Shown: piece by piece, positions 28,101 to 38,544 of the stretch
Layout: each line of letters opens with the position of its first letter
Position numbering within the stretch: position 1 is the first letter of the stretch
DNA from: Pycnococcus provasolii
Lineage: Eukaryota; Chlorophyta; Pseudoscourfieldiophyceae; Pseudoscourfieldiales
Reading direction: 5' to 3'
Length of the DNA stretch: 64,000 nt
Assembly (NCBI GenBank): GCA_049487715.1
Contig: CP150550.1
Coordinates: 124,001-188,000 of the forward strand
The notes under the pieces: generated by a model
Database searches by the model: none
Told to the model about the DNA's origin: nothing
Seen by the model: the letters and a program-made list of their open reading frames with translations, nothing else
Translations under genes and position numbers: made by a program

Positions 28101-30022
28101 AGAGCATGAACACGCTTCTCCAGGGTGTCCGCCTCTCCGGACATGCTCGACAACGATGACGTCTGCTGCACAGGGCTAGCCGCCTTCGGACTGCCGCTTG
28201 GCGTGCTGCCGCGCTTCGGCGATGACTGCTGCAATGGTGACTGCGGTTGCTCGCCGCCGCCGGCGCCGCCGCCGCCGTCCTGCTGCTGCTGCCGTGCTCG
28301 CGCGGATGGCGTGATGCCGTCGACGAGCAGGCTCAGCACGGTGCGAACAATATCTCCCTCCTTCACGAGCCTCCGCGCCACCGCGCGCTCCGCCGCGAGG
28401 TGGCCTAGAGTTGCGCACGCGTGGCGCACGACGATGGCATCCTCGCTCAGGCACATCAGTTTGAGCTGCTGCATGCTCCCAGCGTCGCGCAGCAGCACGT
28501 CGCGGCTGCTCTTCTCTCGGCTGAGCGCCTCCACCGCACCCGCGATGAGCGGATGCGAGCACGAGCTGCGACGGAAGATGAGTGCGAGGAAGCTGAGAAA
28601 GTATGGCTGAGCTTGGCCGATGCCGCCACCTCCACCGAAAGCTGCGGACGCACCCCCAAGCAGAGCACGTCCAGCCTGCTGCACCGTGCCGCTGAGCTGG
28701 TGATCGGGGCTTGGAGATACGTTCACGACGAGCGCTTTTCCCGTTCTTGGGCAGACGCGCTGCGCGCGCACGGAAACGGAGCCTAGGCTGAGTTCTCGAA
28801 GGCGCACGCACGGGCTTAGCTCCATGAGGTACTCAAGGCTCGGGTTGCCGTGCATGAAGAGTTTCTGCAAGCGCTGCGCCTTTCGAAAGTCGACGCTTGG
28901 TGCGACGAGCTTATTGTTGTGCAGGGCGAGCGTCTCCAGGTTGTCGCAGCAGAATCGCAGTGATGCCGCGAGCGTGTTGAGCACGTTGTTGTTGAGATGC
29001 AGCTCTTGAAGCTTCGTGAGATGTGCGATGTTTGCGGGAACGCTCTGTATTTTGTTGTAGCTGACGTCAAGGATCTGCATATGCGTGAGCGTGCAAATGA
29101 CATCCGGCAGGGCATTCAGCCCGCAGTTCCGCAGGCTGAGTCGAGTGAGGCGAGGCGGCGAGTGGTTGAGAAGAGGCTGCAGCAGGCTAGACGTTCCGTC
29201 GTGCAGCTGCAGCGTTCGCACGTGCGTGCAGCAAAAGGTGTCGAGAGCCTGCGTGAGCGTTCGTATTGCGTTATGCGACGGCGTGGCGGTATCCGCGGAC
29301 GTGGATATGGAGGTGAGGTGCGGTGGCACGCTGACGATGTTGAGCGTAAGTCGAACGTACGGCTCGCCAGCCGCAGAATACGCTGACGATAGCGCGCCGT
29401 CGTCTTGGCTTCCGCCTCCCTGGCTTTGTTGTTCCCAGCTCGCGCCTGTAGCAAACCTGATCGTCTCGCGCAGCCACTGCAGTTTGTCGCCGTCGGACAT
29501 GTGCGCGTGCGTTGCCGATCGGTGCATTGCTGGTGTGTGATTTGTTGCGGAGGCTGACACCCCCGCCGCCGCCGCCGACGACGACGACGCTTCGCCGCCT
29601 CTGTTGTCGAGGTTGCTGGTTGCGATGTCGTTGCCGTTCGCGATGTGCACCTCACTCGCCGATCGACGCAACGACCCTTGAAGTCTTGCGTTGTTGTTCT
29701 GTTGCATCATGCTTTGCTGCGTCTTGTTGTTATCTTGTATGACAACGAGCGCCACTTCGACCGAGTTTGTGTAGAGTGGCAGGCGCACGGCGTCGGCGCG
29801 TGCCTGTAGGTTTGACGTGATTGCGCTGTGGGACTCGACGGTGGGCGTGAATGCGTACGAGCAGGATGCCGTGAGATCCCCACAGCCCGTAGAATCCTCG
29901 TCCGAAAGAGAGGGAAACATGGAGGAGGAGGAGGAGGAGGAGGAGTCATCGGCAGGCGTGAACTCCAAGGCTATTTTGAGAGTTTCATCGCGGCGCGCCA
30001 ACAACGCCGACCAGGACGCCAT
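25166..30022 (-). CDS. Patatin-related phospholipase A with LRR and armadillo-like repeats (pPLA-I type)
   Basis: 1,618 residues. Lipid acyl hydrolase with the patatin Ser-Asp dyad: oxyanion loop SMDGGGMRG (about 790), nucleophile GTSTG (about 822) and WQDGACIANNP (Asp about 1160). N-terminal to it are leucine-rich repeats (about 275-400, e.g. LTRLSLRNCGLNALPD, LQILDVSYNKIQSVP-type units) and helical armadillo-like repeats (about 480-760). This order matches plant pPLA-I (Arabidopsis At1g61850), a galactolipid/phospholipid hydrolase linked to jasmonate and defence. Large Ala/Glu-rich inserts lie between the nucleophile and the Asp. C-terminal 400 residues have no assigned domain. The Met at 30022 is the first available. 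Confidence 0.9.
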   Translation of the reverse strand: MASWSALLARRDETLKIALEFTPADDSSSSSSSSMFPSLSDEDSTGCGDLTASCSYAFTPTVESHSAITSNLQARADAVRLPLYTNSVEVALVVIQDNNKTQQSMMQQNNNARLQGSLRRSASEVHIANGNDIATSNLDNRGGEASSSSAAAAGVSASATNHTPAMHRSATHAHMSDGDKLQWLRETIRFATGASWEQQSQGGGSQDDGALSSAYSAAGEPYVRLTLNIVSVPPHLTSISTSADTATPSHNAIRTLTQALDTFCCTHVRTLQLHDGTSSLLQPLLNHSPPRLTRLSLRNCGLNALPDVICTLTHMQILDVSYNKIQSVPANIAHLTKLQELHLNNNVLNTLAASLRFCCDNLETLALHNNKLVAPSVDFRKAQRLQKLFMHGNPSLEYLMELSPCVRLRELSLGSVSVRAQRVCPRTGKALVVNVSPSPDHQLSGTVQQAGRALLGGASAAFGGGGGIGQAQPYFLSFLALIFRRSSCSHPLIAGAVEALSREKSSRDVLLRDAGSMQQLKLMCLSEDAIVVRHACATLGHLAAERAVARRLVKEGDIVRTVLSLLVDGITPSARARQQQQDGGGGAGGGEQPQSPLQQSSPKRGSTPSGSPKAASPVQQTSSLSSMSGEADTLEKRVHALRMLRALAYRVDESASEAMCSEVLVQILMDLVEDATIFSGSGAIFMPRHRHHLLRDTVRCVALEVLGNLAFTEANRRCLVVRAGLMPLLQLVASEQRDASSSPPTSHLNTSAARCAMRTIAILGANDSLTRATRRPPPPSRGVRILSMDGGGMRGLLSVRILFALQKRTGQKLSDMFDLICGTSTGAILAAAMAIKGYSLEECENIYKRLGKEVFTASRPANQANSAAAGKASAAASNADAETLAEEERAAAAAAAGERDVSDPGDEGAVVASGGGWRDTIGSVYRSSTRSLRVVVSGCKHDAAAFESLLQRICANPEGELGVEQPMIESACDGAPKVFVVSTLTSVTPAQVFLFRNYNFPESADVDAGDFTPDAEGSPERTIPNPAMGNEAKAEAEAEVEVEAEEGAVAAAETPRNTTSAFRAFENLFTRLSPPASPIHPKTGAVRSQESEAAESTTVKDPPQRHRQRVGRTSRGGGNAMSRQPHLGSSQHPLWQAIRASSAAPYYLVDFAHDEHRWQDGACIANNPAAIAIDEARRLWPDLPLACLVSIGSGTTPAVGRGKQSGHGLIDVGNVLLEVACDVNRVDEALTSLAPLVPGFVYKRFSPCDARCGMELDSVDPKQWEAIEACADEYVALPDVSDSMDELADVLQELDSLARREFGVGDVSSESRAVANDGEFSFSFPSATPVANTRVHLGLGRGVLMACSRRDSSDVAHVGDVARRIGERMRVLDLATCGGGSDDDSTSRRLAALVRVAEERGARMAKADEVGILHLALSAIPGGVALAHRPGVSSVAEPSADADHLLSRACAWMRACAASSGDPPPIVPPSLGTMLATHASCFEADGVRYELMATHTQRFGSGELVASHVFRTHVGDPSAVLDATAAHGIRQVFRGRIVVFPYGVSDELVDDLLRVCGAKAVMRRKTFEEIDEGMLSDFFGVLYDVVCEEEGRRSFADALCEAERDVPKLTGRFEIIAL

Positions 30023-30136
30023 AAGGACTGCTCTTCAAAAAAAAAGAAAAAAAAGATGCCAGAAATGAATGGAGAGATGGGGAAGCAGATGCCGCGGCGA
30101 CAGCCGGAGGGAGGAGAGGGGGAGAGGAGAGGGAGG

Positions 30137-30197
30137 ATAACCCTAACCCTAATCCTAACCCTAGATGCCTAACCCTAAGGTATAAACCCTAACCCTG
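30137..30197. repeat. Telomere-like CCCTAA repeats in the pPLA/CAP-H divergent promoter
   Basis: Imperfect CCCTAA series, beginning about 115 bp upstream of the pPLA start and reading TTAGGG in its sense. The rest of 30023-30559 holds an 8-bp inverted repeat GGGGAACC (30247-30254) / GGTTCCCC (30273-30280), the palindrome GTAGTACTAC (30235-30244), and the CAP-H leader. Confidence 0.85.
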
Positions 30198-30559
30198 GAC
30201 CCCCAGGCACCAGAGGGTTGTTGACGACAATACTGTAGTACTACTTGGGGAACCACCCCTGGTCCCTGCGAGGGTTCCCCCCCTCCTCCTCCCCGAATGC
30301 GAAAGGTTTCCGGTTATTATCAAAGAAGGGGGGGGAAGTCCCAACGGTAAATACGAAATAATAAACTGACAGATATGTAGAAAATCAGTTATTTGTTCTC
30401 TGCCCCCCCTTATAATTAGTCTAAGAAAAAGTTAACACTCCCTTCCCTTCCCCTGGTCTACGGTGGTCTCCTCGAATATTCCCACACACATTGTATTGTG
30501 CACTTACATTAAGTCAACACTAGTCATGCCTGCGCTCGCTAGGGTGCGTACCTCCACGC

Positions 30560-32674
30560 ATGCATCTGCTGCTGGTGATGAATGACGTCTCCAATATGCC
30601 TTTTGGATTGAACGAGACTTCAACGCCGCTCTCGCCGTCGGCGGGGTCAAAGACACCTGTCAAGCACAAAACGGCAAAAGCCTCGTCAGCCGTGCTCTCG
30701 CCAAACAACGACGCCAAGGAACGCATCGTCGCGCGCGAACACAAAACTACCAAGGCGATTCAGAGGGCGCCGTCCAACGCGTCGCAGGGACTCATGGCAG
30801 CGGCACCACCAACCTTGGCACTCAGCGCGAACCAAATCGTCGGCCTGTACTCAAACTGCCTCAAACTGGCGTCGGAAAATAAAATCAACGCCAAAAACAG
30901 CTGGAGCCTACCGCTCATTGACCACATCGCGGAACTTGTCAAGCCTGACCGAACGGACGCCGACGAAGACTACAACTTCCAAAAGGCGTCGTGCACGCTT
31001 GACGCGGGAGTCAAAATCTACGGATGCCGCGTCGACTCCGTGCACACGGAGGCGTACAAAGTGCTCGCGGGGGTGAACCGAACGGGAAACGGCGCGCAGA
31101 ACGACGACGAAAATGACGACGACGACGAGAATGACGGAGAAAACGGGGGAGAGCCAGGCGCGGAAGGAGGCAAGAAAAATAGCCGGAAGAAGAACTCTGG
31201 ACCGCGCGACGCCGCGTCAACCATAGAAAGCAACCCGGAGGCGCTCAACATCAAGAGGGACAGCAGTGGGCGCAGCATGGGAGCAGACCCGCTCTTTCAG
31301 CGCATGTCAAGCAAATTCGATGCAGGTGGACCGCGAGGGCTCCTGCTCTTCAATCTCGCGCCGCACAAGGGTGTCGAGCTTCTGTTCGACAGCTCCGACG
31401 CCATGTCGCTGCGGTGCCCCGCAGGGCAGGAGGACGTGCGCACGCCCGTTCCCGTCGTGGAGGTGAGCGAGGAAGTGCCATTGCGGCTCAGCGCGGCGGC
31501 GGGAGCGCTCGAAAACATGCTCGGCGTCGCGGCGGTCGAGGGCGATACCGCAGCAGCGGTCACGCCGTGGCGACCTGGAATGGCACTGCCTGCTGTTATG
31601 GACGACGATGACGAAGATTTCGGCCCAGTCGGTGGATACGACGACGACGACGTCGGCGGCGGCGGCGGTGCAGATCTCTGGGGAGGTGCTGCGGACGACG
31701 ACAGCGACGACGACAACGACTGCTTCGGCGGCGGCGGTGGCGACGACGGCGGTGACCCCTTCGCCGGAACGGGACTTGGTGACAGCGCCGTGCTCGCCGT
31801 CGCGCCAACGAGCGGTGCAGACTGGCTCACAGTTGCCAATTCACGGCTCGTTGGGCAGAGTTGGCGTGGTGCGGCGCACTGGAGGTACCGCGCGCCGACG
31901 AAAAGCACCACCGCCGGCACAGCAGACGACGACGATGAATCCCGACGAACCAGCGAAGTGAGTGAACTGAGCTCTGATTCGAGGCGCAAGTCGGCGCCGA
32001 GCGGGTTCATCAACTTCTCCAGCGTGGACCTAGGTAGCATCGCCGTCTACGATACCATCAAGCTTGCGGACGACGACGAGGAGGAGCTGCAACTCGCGGC
32101 GAGTGCGGCTGCCGGCGATTCCGTGGCAGGAGCTGCCGGCGCGCATCTTCTTCCCGCAGACTTGCACATTCAGCCGCGCGACCTCGCAAGCCTCGCGCTG
32201 AGACCTGGCCATGCCGTTCGTGGCGCTGGCGCCGCCGCAGCTGTTGGCGTTAGTGCCTATGCTGCCGGAGACGATGCGTTTGGTGGCAGCCTCGATGCGA
32301 TGGACGGCGCGTGGGGAGGCGGCGATGAGGATGACGACGACGACGGCGGCGACGATGGTTTCTTCGGATGGGGCGGCGACAGTGGCGGCGACGCCGACAC
32401 ATTCGGCGATGTGCGCGAAGTGTCGGCTCCCATGGTTGCGTACGATCGTCGGCCAAATCATGTGGATGTCGCCGCGGTAAAGCAGAAGATGTGGGGTGCG
32501 CTGCAAGGCGCGAGCGACGACGAGACGGACTTCGCCCCGCTCGTCAATCAGGCCACCGCCGAAGGTGGCGGCGTTCACGTCGCATTCATCTGCCTGCTTC
32601 ATCTGTGCAACGAGAACAACCTCGCGCTGAGCGGCTCCAACGACCTTGATGCTTTGAAGGTTACGGGCATGTAG
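30560..32674 (+). CDS. NCAPH: Condensin subunit CAP-H (Barren, kleisin)
   Basis: Kleisin subunit that bridges the SMC2/SMC4 heads of condensin I in mitotic chromosome compaction. N-terminal Barren motifs: NDAKERIVAREH, QIVGLYSNCLKLASENKINAKNSW, LIDHIAELV, then NFQKASCTLDAGVKIYGCRVDSVH. The middle is acidic, rich in Asp and Gly (about 340-420). The C-terminal winged-helix region is intact: VDVAAVKQKMWGAL, FICLLHLCNENNLAL and LDALKVT. 704 residues, normal length. Translation may start at the Met at 30560 or at 30578 (MNDVSNMPFGLN). Confidence 0.95.
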   Translation: MHLLLVMNDVSNMPFGLNETSTPLSPSAGSKTPVKHKTAKASSAVLSPNNDAKERIVAREHKTTKAIQRAPSNASQGLMAAAPPTLALSANQIVGLYSNCLKLASENKINAKNSWSLPLIDHIAELVKPDRTDADEDYNFQKASCTLDAGVKIYGCRVDSVHTEAYKVLAGVNRTGNGAQNDDENDDDDENDGENGGEPGAEGGKKNSRKKNSGPRDAASTIESNPEALNIKRDSSGRSMGADPLFQRMSSKFDAGGPRGLLLFNLAPHKGVELLFDSSDAMSLRCPAGQEDVRTPVPVVEVSEEVPLRLSAAAGALENMLGVAAVEGDTAAAVTPWRPGMALPAVMDDDDEDFGPVGGYDDDDVGGGGGADLWGGAADDDSDDDNDCFGGGGGDDGGDPFAGTGLGDSAVLAVAPTSGADWLTVANSRLVGQSWRGAAHWRYRAPTKSTTAGTADDDDESRRTSEVSELSSDSRRKSAPSGFINFSSVDLGSIAVYDTIKLADDDEEELQLAASAAAGDSVAGAAGAHLLPADLHIQPRDLASLALRPGHAVRGAGAAAAVGVSAYAAGDDAFGGSLDAMDGAWGGGDEDDDDDGGDDGFFGWGGDSGGDADTFGDVREVSAPMVAYDRRPNHVDVAAVKQKMWGALQGASDDETDFAPLVNQATAEGGGVHVAFICLLHLCNENNLALSGSNDLDALKVTGM

Positions 32675-32877
32675 GGCGAGATGGAGGAAGATGGGAAAGC
32701 ATCTGGGCAAAAAAAAATCAAATTTTTAACAACAACGGTGCATACATATTACAACAGAGTACGGTGCGAGTTGCGCGCGCCAACGATGAGTGTGGTCTCA
32801 CGTTGTTGTCCGCATCGCCAAGGTGAGCATATGGATCTTCGGGGGAGAAACGGCGGTTTTCTCGTGTGTCTTTTCTT

Positions 32878-33828
32878 TTATCTCCTCCTTCCAAACCCAA
32901 CTGCGTCGAAGCCGCCTTCGAACCACATGGAGTCGTCGTTGTATCGTTTGTCCCAGGTCGTGATGACAGGTGCGACGTCCCAGCCAAGGGCAACCCTCAG
33001 ATCGTCGAGCAGAATCCGTGCGCCATTCCGCTGTAGCGCGAGTCCACTTTCGACCGTTAAGCTCACGCGCGCGTCGTCGAGAGGGGCATCGTTGCGCGCC
33101 GCGCAACGCAGAGCTACGACCGTGTCGGCTGGTAGGAAGCTGAACTCGCCGTCGTACACGATATCGCCACGCCCGTAGTCAGGCTGAAACGATATTCGCA
33201 CATATCCAGCCTCCTCGTCAAAGGCATCAACGTGTCCGTGGAACGCGCCGGCCGAAGTGTCGTCGTCGACGACACTTCGCATCGGCTTCTGCGGCAAGTT
33301 GCCGCCGGTGACAAAAGCGCGCACCGCGCCGACGATGAACTGCAGTGCGTCCGTGCGGCGCACGTTCAGCGGAGGTCGCGACCGACGAGATGGCAAGGCG
33401 ATCGTCGGCGCTTCCTCGACGAGTCGTCGCATCGCCAGCTCTCTCGAGTTGCCGCTCCATTCGTACGGCGCGACGAAGTGTTCCTCGTCGTCGCTCTGCG
33501 TGCTGACGCACGACGCCGTGTTGAGAGCGCACGTGTTGAGCGTTCCCTCGATGATTCCGACGCAGTCTGTGCAGTCGCCGACAGGCGGGGTCGGGGGTGC
33601 GTCGTCGTCGGCTGCGATTGCGGCGGCGGGGAACGCGAGTGCGCACGAAAGAGCCCAGGCTGCAGCAACTGCGGCAACTGCGGATGTGCCCCCCTGATGT
33701 GCCCGCACGATTGTCGCGTTCAAGTTTGCTGCCCCGCTTGCCTTTGGTGGGGTCGCTGGCGCGTATGCACGCACGCGGCACTTGGGGGCAGCGCGCAGTG
33801 TGCGCACATTCGTGCTCATACACGCCAT
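32878..33828 (-). CDS. DUF1499 protein, probable thylakoid lumen
   Basis: 316 residues. The N-terminus is Ala/Arg/Thr-rich (transit-like), followed at about 50-72 by a hydrophobic stretch ending AFPAAAIAAD, a likely lumenal processing site (AxA). The DUF1499 core shows NTASCVSTQSDDEEHFVAPYEW and, further on, GHVDAFDEEAGYVRISFQPDYGRGDIVYDGEF-like text seen in this family of plant and cyanobacterial proteins. No catalytic residues are known for DUF1499. The start could be Met1 or Met4. It is tail to tail with CAP-H. Confidence 0.85.
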   Translation of the reverse strand: MACMSTNVRTLRAAPKCRVRAYAPATPPKASGAANLNATIVRAHQGGTSAVAAVAAAWALSCALAFPAAAIAADDDAPPTPPVGDCTDCVGIIEGTLNTCALNTASCVSTQSDDEEHFVAPYEWSGNSRELAMRRLVEEAPTIALPSRRSRPPLNVRRTDALQFIVGAVRAFVTGGNLPQKPMRSVVDDDTSAGAFHGHVDAFDEEAGYVRISFQPDYGRGDIVYDGEFSFLPADTVVALRCAARNDAPLDDARVSLTVESGLALQRNGARILLDDLRVALGWDVAPVITTWDKRYNDDSMWFEGGFDAVGFGRRR

Positions 33829-33889
33829 AGGAAATGCGAACGAGACGATGGCAGCCAGCCCAATAAGGAAACGAACATCCCTGCCTTAA

Positions 33890-33931
33890 CCCTAACCCTA
33901 ACCCTAACCCTAACCCTAACCCTAACCCTAA
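33890..33931. repeat. Seven tandem CCCTAA copies upstream of the DUF1499 gene
   Basis: Perfect (CCCTAA)7, 62-103 bp upstream of the DUF1499 start; TTAGGG in sense of that gene. The rest of the 831-bp spacer up to 34659 contains the near-palindrome GTAGTACTGTACTAC (34154-34168), and leader sequence of the kinase gene; no other gene seen. Confidence 0.95.
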
Positions 33932-34659
33932 TGCTCCTTCCTTGCATTTCAATTTTGACCAAAGTCCAAAAGGTGCAAGACCAGGGGTTAGAGTGAGTGT
34001 GGAGTGAGGAGAAGGAGAGAACATGAACCAGGAGAGTGACGTCACACAATACTGTACAAGGCGGAAAGAAAGGAGAGAACTGAGAAAGGCGGCGAAGAAG
34101 AAAAGAAGGAAGGAGGAAGAAGACCGTCTAATCTGAGGTGTTTGGGATAGATATGTAGTACTGTACTACCCGGGTACGGTAGGAAGGGCCGCGGAATCCC
34201 TCGCGGGCAAGAAACAGCCCACAGGCCCACAGTCCCACACCAGAATGACCAGATGATGGTCCCGACCCACCCACTTTTTTCTAGTACTCAGTCCTACCCA
34301 CCTCCACGGTCAGACGGTGCAAGGTCAAGGAGGGACGGCAGAACTAAGAAGGAGAGTTGATTTGCCTGTTTTGCCTCCTGTTTTGCCTGTTTCTTTCCGG
34401 GCTGTTTCTTGCGAGCTCGGAGAACGAAGCGAGAGGTCAGAGGGGAAGAAAGTAATGGGTTCCGGGTGGGTTCCCCCTTCTCCCCTTGGAAACCAAACCA
34501 ACCAGAACAACACGCAGTCAACAACACCTTAATTATTACGGTCCAAGAACTTGTTGGGGCCGCGACGACTTTTTTAAGGCCTCCCACAACACAGAACGCG
34601 GGTCCCGGGTGTTGCTTGGACAGACATCTTCACAGAGCTAGTTCGAAGAAACACGCGTT

Positions 34660-37297
34660 ATGCCGCCGTACGCCTACGTCGGCTCTTCTTCCACTTCGAC
34701 CGAGCGCGCGGAACGTGCGAGACTACTTGCCGCAGGCGTCTCACCACGACTCGCGTCTGCGAGAGGAGGAGCAGGAGCAGGAGAAGCAAACACAGCTGGA
34801 AGGCCAGGAAGCAGCTCCGCCAGAGGAACCAACTCGTCGGGCGCATTCTCCGCACGCGTCTACTACGGGGCAGCCGCGGCGACAAACGCGCAGAAACTCG
34901 TCAGCGGTGCGGCCACGCACCGAGCACCGAGACCGCCGAGGTATGCCATAAAGCCTAACAACACAATACACGAGAAAGAATCAACTCGGACCAAAATCCA
35001 TACGTCAACTGACACAAACTACACACGCACACACACACACAAGCTCAACAAATCCTGGTCGACCGACAAGCTCGGCGCCGAGAAGGACAACACGCAGCAT
35101 AGCCGACGCGTTCGTGCGGCATGGAACGCCGGCACCTTCGTCGGCGCGCGCGGCCAGTGCAGGGGCGGGAGCGAGCCCGCGCGGTGGGCAGGCACAGATG
35201 TCGCCGAGGCACGTTTCGCGGCCTGCAAGCGCAGAGGAGAGACTCGCGGCTGAGCAGCGCAGGCGAGCTCGCATCCACGAACGCACCGTCGCGGCACACA
35301 GGGCGAGCGCAGCCTCGCCGACAGCACGCGCAGCTGCGGCTGCGAGGGCGGCGTACTCGCCGCGCGACATTGCTAGCGCGTACCGCCCGCCGAGTGCCTA
35401 CCGCCCGCCGAGTCCTCGCGGCGCTGGCTACTCCGCAGCTGCCTTGGCGATTCGAGAGAGCGTCAGGCAAGCGACGGGCAGCCTAGGCCAGCCATCTCAA
35501 CCTGCACCACCACCGCCGCCTGTGCCGGGCCAGTACCTGAGACGACCGCGCAGCGGACGAACGACGTTAGGACAAACGGCTGCCGTGAAATTGGAACCCG
35601 CAGCAGCAGCAGCGGCAGCACCTGCGGCGAGGCCAAATCCTTGGCCGTCGTCGACAGCGTCGACGTACCGCTACACATCTCCGTCGATGTCAGTCAAGGC
35701 TGCCGCATCTCCACGTGCGAGCACCGCGGGAATGCGACGACCTGCCACAGCCGCTTCCGCAGCCGCTCCCGCCGCAGCAGCCCCAGCCGAGGCGCCAAAG
35801 CGCGCAACCTCGCTCGACACAGGCAGGCAAACCGCGTCTGGCGCGGCTACGGCACGGTCAGCACACACTGCGGCAACGAGGCGGGCGCCGTCACCAAGTG
35901 GCGGGCCAGCGTCTGGCGCAATGTCAGCCCGCGCGGGTTCCTCGACGACGCGCACGACTTCGGCAGCCGTGCGACATGGCGCCGCATCGACGGCAGCCGC
36001 GCGACATGGCGCCGCATCGGCGCGCACCACGGTGAGCGGCGCGATGACTGCTCGACCTGCCACGGCTCACGCTTCTTCGCCGTCCGTCTCGCGCTCGTCG
36101 ACGACGCAGTACCCGCAGACCAGCGCACTTCCAGGTTACGATGTGGGGCACGTGCTCGGCGAGGGTGGCTTCTGCAAGGTGCGACTCGGCGTGCATCAAC
36201 TGTCGCAGGCACGCGTCGCCGTGAAGATTATCGACAAGCTAAAGCTGATTGACGTGAACGACAAGAAGCGTGTCGGTCGCGAGCTGCGCGTTCTCAAGGC
36301 GCTTCGCCAGGGGTGCGTGATTCGCCTCTACGAGGTGGTCGAGACTCCGAGCCGTATCTTTGTGATCATGGAGTACGCGGATGGAGGTAGCTTGCTGGAT
36401 TACGTTCGCGGACGCAAGCGCCTCGATGAGAAGGAGGCTTGCCGCATGTTTCAGCAGACAGTCAGCGCACTGGAGTACTGCCACAGCGCCGACGTGATCC
36501 ATCGCGATGTCAAGCTGGAGAACATTCTTCTGGACGGGCAAGGCAACGCTAAGCTGATCGACTTTGGCCTCGCGGCGATTGCCCCACCCAACAAAAAGCT
36601 GCGTGTGCACTGCGGCAGCCCGAGCTACGCGGCGCCGGAGATTGTTGCACGCCGCGCGTACGTGGGCCCGCCCGTGGATGTGTGGAGCCTTGGCGTGGTG
36701 CTGTTCGCCATGGTGAGTGGATTCCTTCCCTTCCATGCGAGCAATGGCAATAAGCAGGAGCTTTGCCAGCGAATCATGGCTGGCGTTTACAAGGCACCAG
36801 ACTTCATTTCCCGCGAGGTGGAGGGCCTGATTCGATGCATGCTGACGGTTGATCCTGACAGACGCGTCACTCTCGCCGACGCGAAGTTGCACCGGTGGGT
36901 ACTCGCACACGACCGCGCGGGCGTTCCCAGAACACACGGATTTGCTAGGCCAAGCGTGCTCCTGCACGCTGACCGAAGCCCCGAGGTGGTGCTTGGATCC
37001 GTGGACATGGGCGTGATGGACCGACTGTGTGGATCCGGAGGCTTTGACCGTCGATCTGTCCTGGATTCGCTGCGGCATGACAGCCACGACCATGCGGCTG
37101 CAAGCTACTACCTGCTCGGGCAGAAGATGATGAACGAGGGCACGCTTAAGGGTGACTCCGCGGAGGAGGAGGATCTCTCTCGCACGCTGAGCTTCCCGCA
37201 CGACTCGGCGAGCAGCTGCTCCAACGCGGAAGTTCCCTCTCGTGCTCATGCGGGGGTGGCTGGTGGGGAGGCTACGACCCCCTCCGCATGGTCGTAA
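34660..37297 (+). CDS. SnRK/AMPK-like serine/threonine protein kinase
   Basis: Two exons, 34660-34940 and 35044-37297, join in phase (intron 103 nt, GTATGC...AAG) to about 844 residues. The first 450 residues are low complexity (Ala, Ser, Arg, Pro). The kinase domain lies at about 460-715: LGEGGFCKVRLGVH, VAVKIIDK, HRDVKLENILL (about 580), DFGLA, GSPSYAAPEIV and VDVWSLGVVLFAMVSGFLPF. All catalytic residues are present. The P-loop has Phe-Cys where most have Tyr/Ser-Lys. This is CAMK group, AMPK/SnRK/MARK-like, with no recognisable UBA or KA1 domain in the C-terminal 130 residues. A role in energy, stress or polarity signalling is inference. Confidence 0.88.
34941..35043 (+). other. Intron in the kinase gene (103 nt)
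   Basis: Donor GTATGC at 34941, acceptor AAG at 35041-35043, phase 2. It contains a short CA-rich tract before the acceptor where a polypyrimidine tract is normally expected. Supported by uninterrupted low-complexity frame on both sides. Confidence 0.75.
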
Positions 37298-38544
37298 GGA
37301 ACTTGTCAGACGCGTTGCTGATGCATGCTTCGAAGTGTGTCGGCATGCGAAATCGTAAACAATAAAAAGAAGACTTTTGCCAGTCAAAGTACATATCTAT
37401 CGTAGTAAGACATTGAAATCAACTCTATTATTATTTTTTATTTGGCAAGGCTGGCAGGGTGGGAGGAGGTCTTCCTTCATATATCTCAACCTTCTGTGGG
37501 GTTGTTGGGTGGGCATGGGTGCCCCTAACCTTGAACCTGAGGTGGGTTTTTCTTTTGTTTGTGAGGATCAGAATTTGAGACTAAAATAATGTACAATATC
37601 TATCGCGTTGCGAGCCCCACGTCGTCTGGGACCTTCGTCCTTCGTCTGGGCGTTGGGGATGTTGGTTCGTTATCATACGGGTAGTAGAAGTACTATCAAA
37701 GAGCTTCGAATCAAGCTTCGAACAAGCTTCGAAGCCGAGCTGGAGGGAGAGGTAGGGTGAAGTACGTTCCAGTGCACTTTATGGATAGTGTACAGGTGTA
37801 CTGATCTCATCCCCACGGACTCACTCCTTTCGAAGCGCGTTGGTGTATAGCGTCTGCCATTTGGTGTGAGCGCAGGTGAAACATGAGCCATTTGTGTAAA
37901 ATCCGCTGTAAAAATCGCTTCCTCGAAAAAGGTAAAAAGTGCTTCTTTGATCTTTTTTCTTGCCTTGCTCTTTTTTTCTTCTTGATCTTTTTTTCAAGCC
38001 ACTGATAGAAAAAGAGCCGGCCGCCAGGCACCAAGCTGTCGTTGCTTTTTTTGGCCTTCTCCCTCATCCAGTCATCCCACATCACCGCACGGGTTGCACT
38101 GCACGCGAATAGTCGAAAACGGATGGGAAAAAAAATAGATGTTTCTGAGCCAAATGTCGACAACAAGGAATCGTGCAGTTCGACCTCAAATTCCGCCGCC
38201 AGCCGCGACAGGTGGACTCGAAAAAGCCTTCCTCGGCTCACGGAATTTGGTCCGAGGCGAGGCGAGCGGCGGCCGAACGGGCCGATTGCCAAAAACAAGT
38301 CGGAGCAGAAGTCGGGAAAAAAGCCGTTCCCCTCCTCCTCCCCTTCCTCCTCCCCTCCTTCCCCCTTCCCCTCCCGCAGCAGCACCGCCACCGCCACTTT
38401 AGAACAACCCGCACCGCCCCCTTGACAAGGCATTCCTCTCTCGCCTCAGTGGTGGCCACTCCTTCGAAGCTCTTGCTCTCGTCTGCTCATCGCACCTGTC
38501 ATTCTTGCACCTCAGTGAACTCACTTGCACGGTCACTATTCAGC
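37298..38544. other. 1.25-kb spacer between kinase and AP2 genes
   Basis: Holds the kinase 3' end (AATAAA near 37361), a local triplicate of AGCTTCGAA (37706-37735), A/T-rich and poly-purine stretches, and a pyrimidine-rich leader before the AP2 ATG. Open frames on both strands (for example 37807-38433 minus) have simple composition and no recognisable domain. No TTAGGG tandem motif. Confidence 0.45.

Noticed and set aside
31297-32040. Minus-strand frame opposite CAP-H
   Set aside because: Ser/Pro-rich shadow of the Asp/Gly-rich segment of CAP-H.
37807-38433. 208-residue minus-strand frame in the kinase-AP2 spacer
   Set aside because: Simple Lys/Arg/Glu composition, no domain, and it overlaps the likely AP2 leader.
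38173-38544. Longer N-terminus for the AP2 protein
   Set aside because: The upstream in-frame sequence is Pro/Leu/His low complexity encoded by a CTCCTTCCCC leader; the Met at 38545 is a better start.
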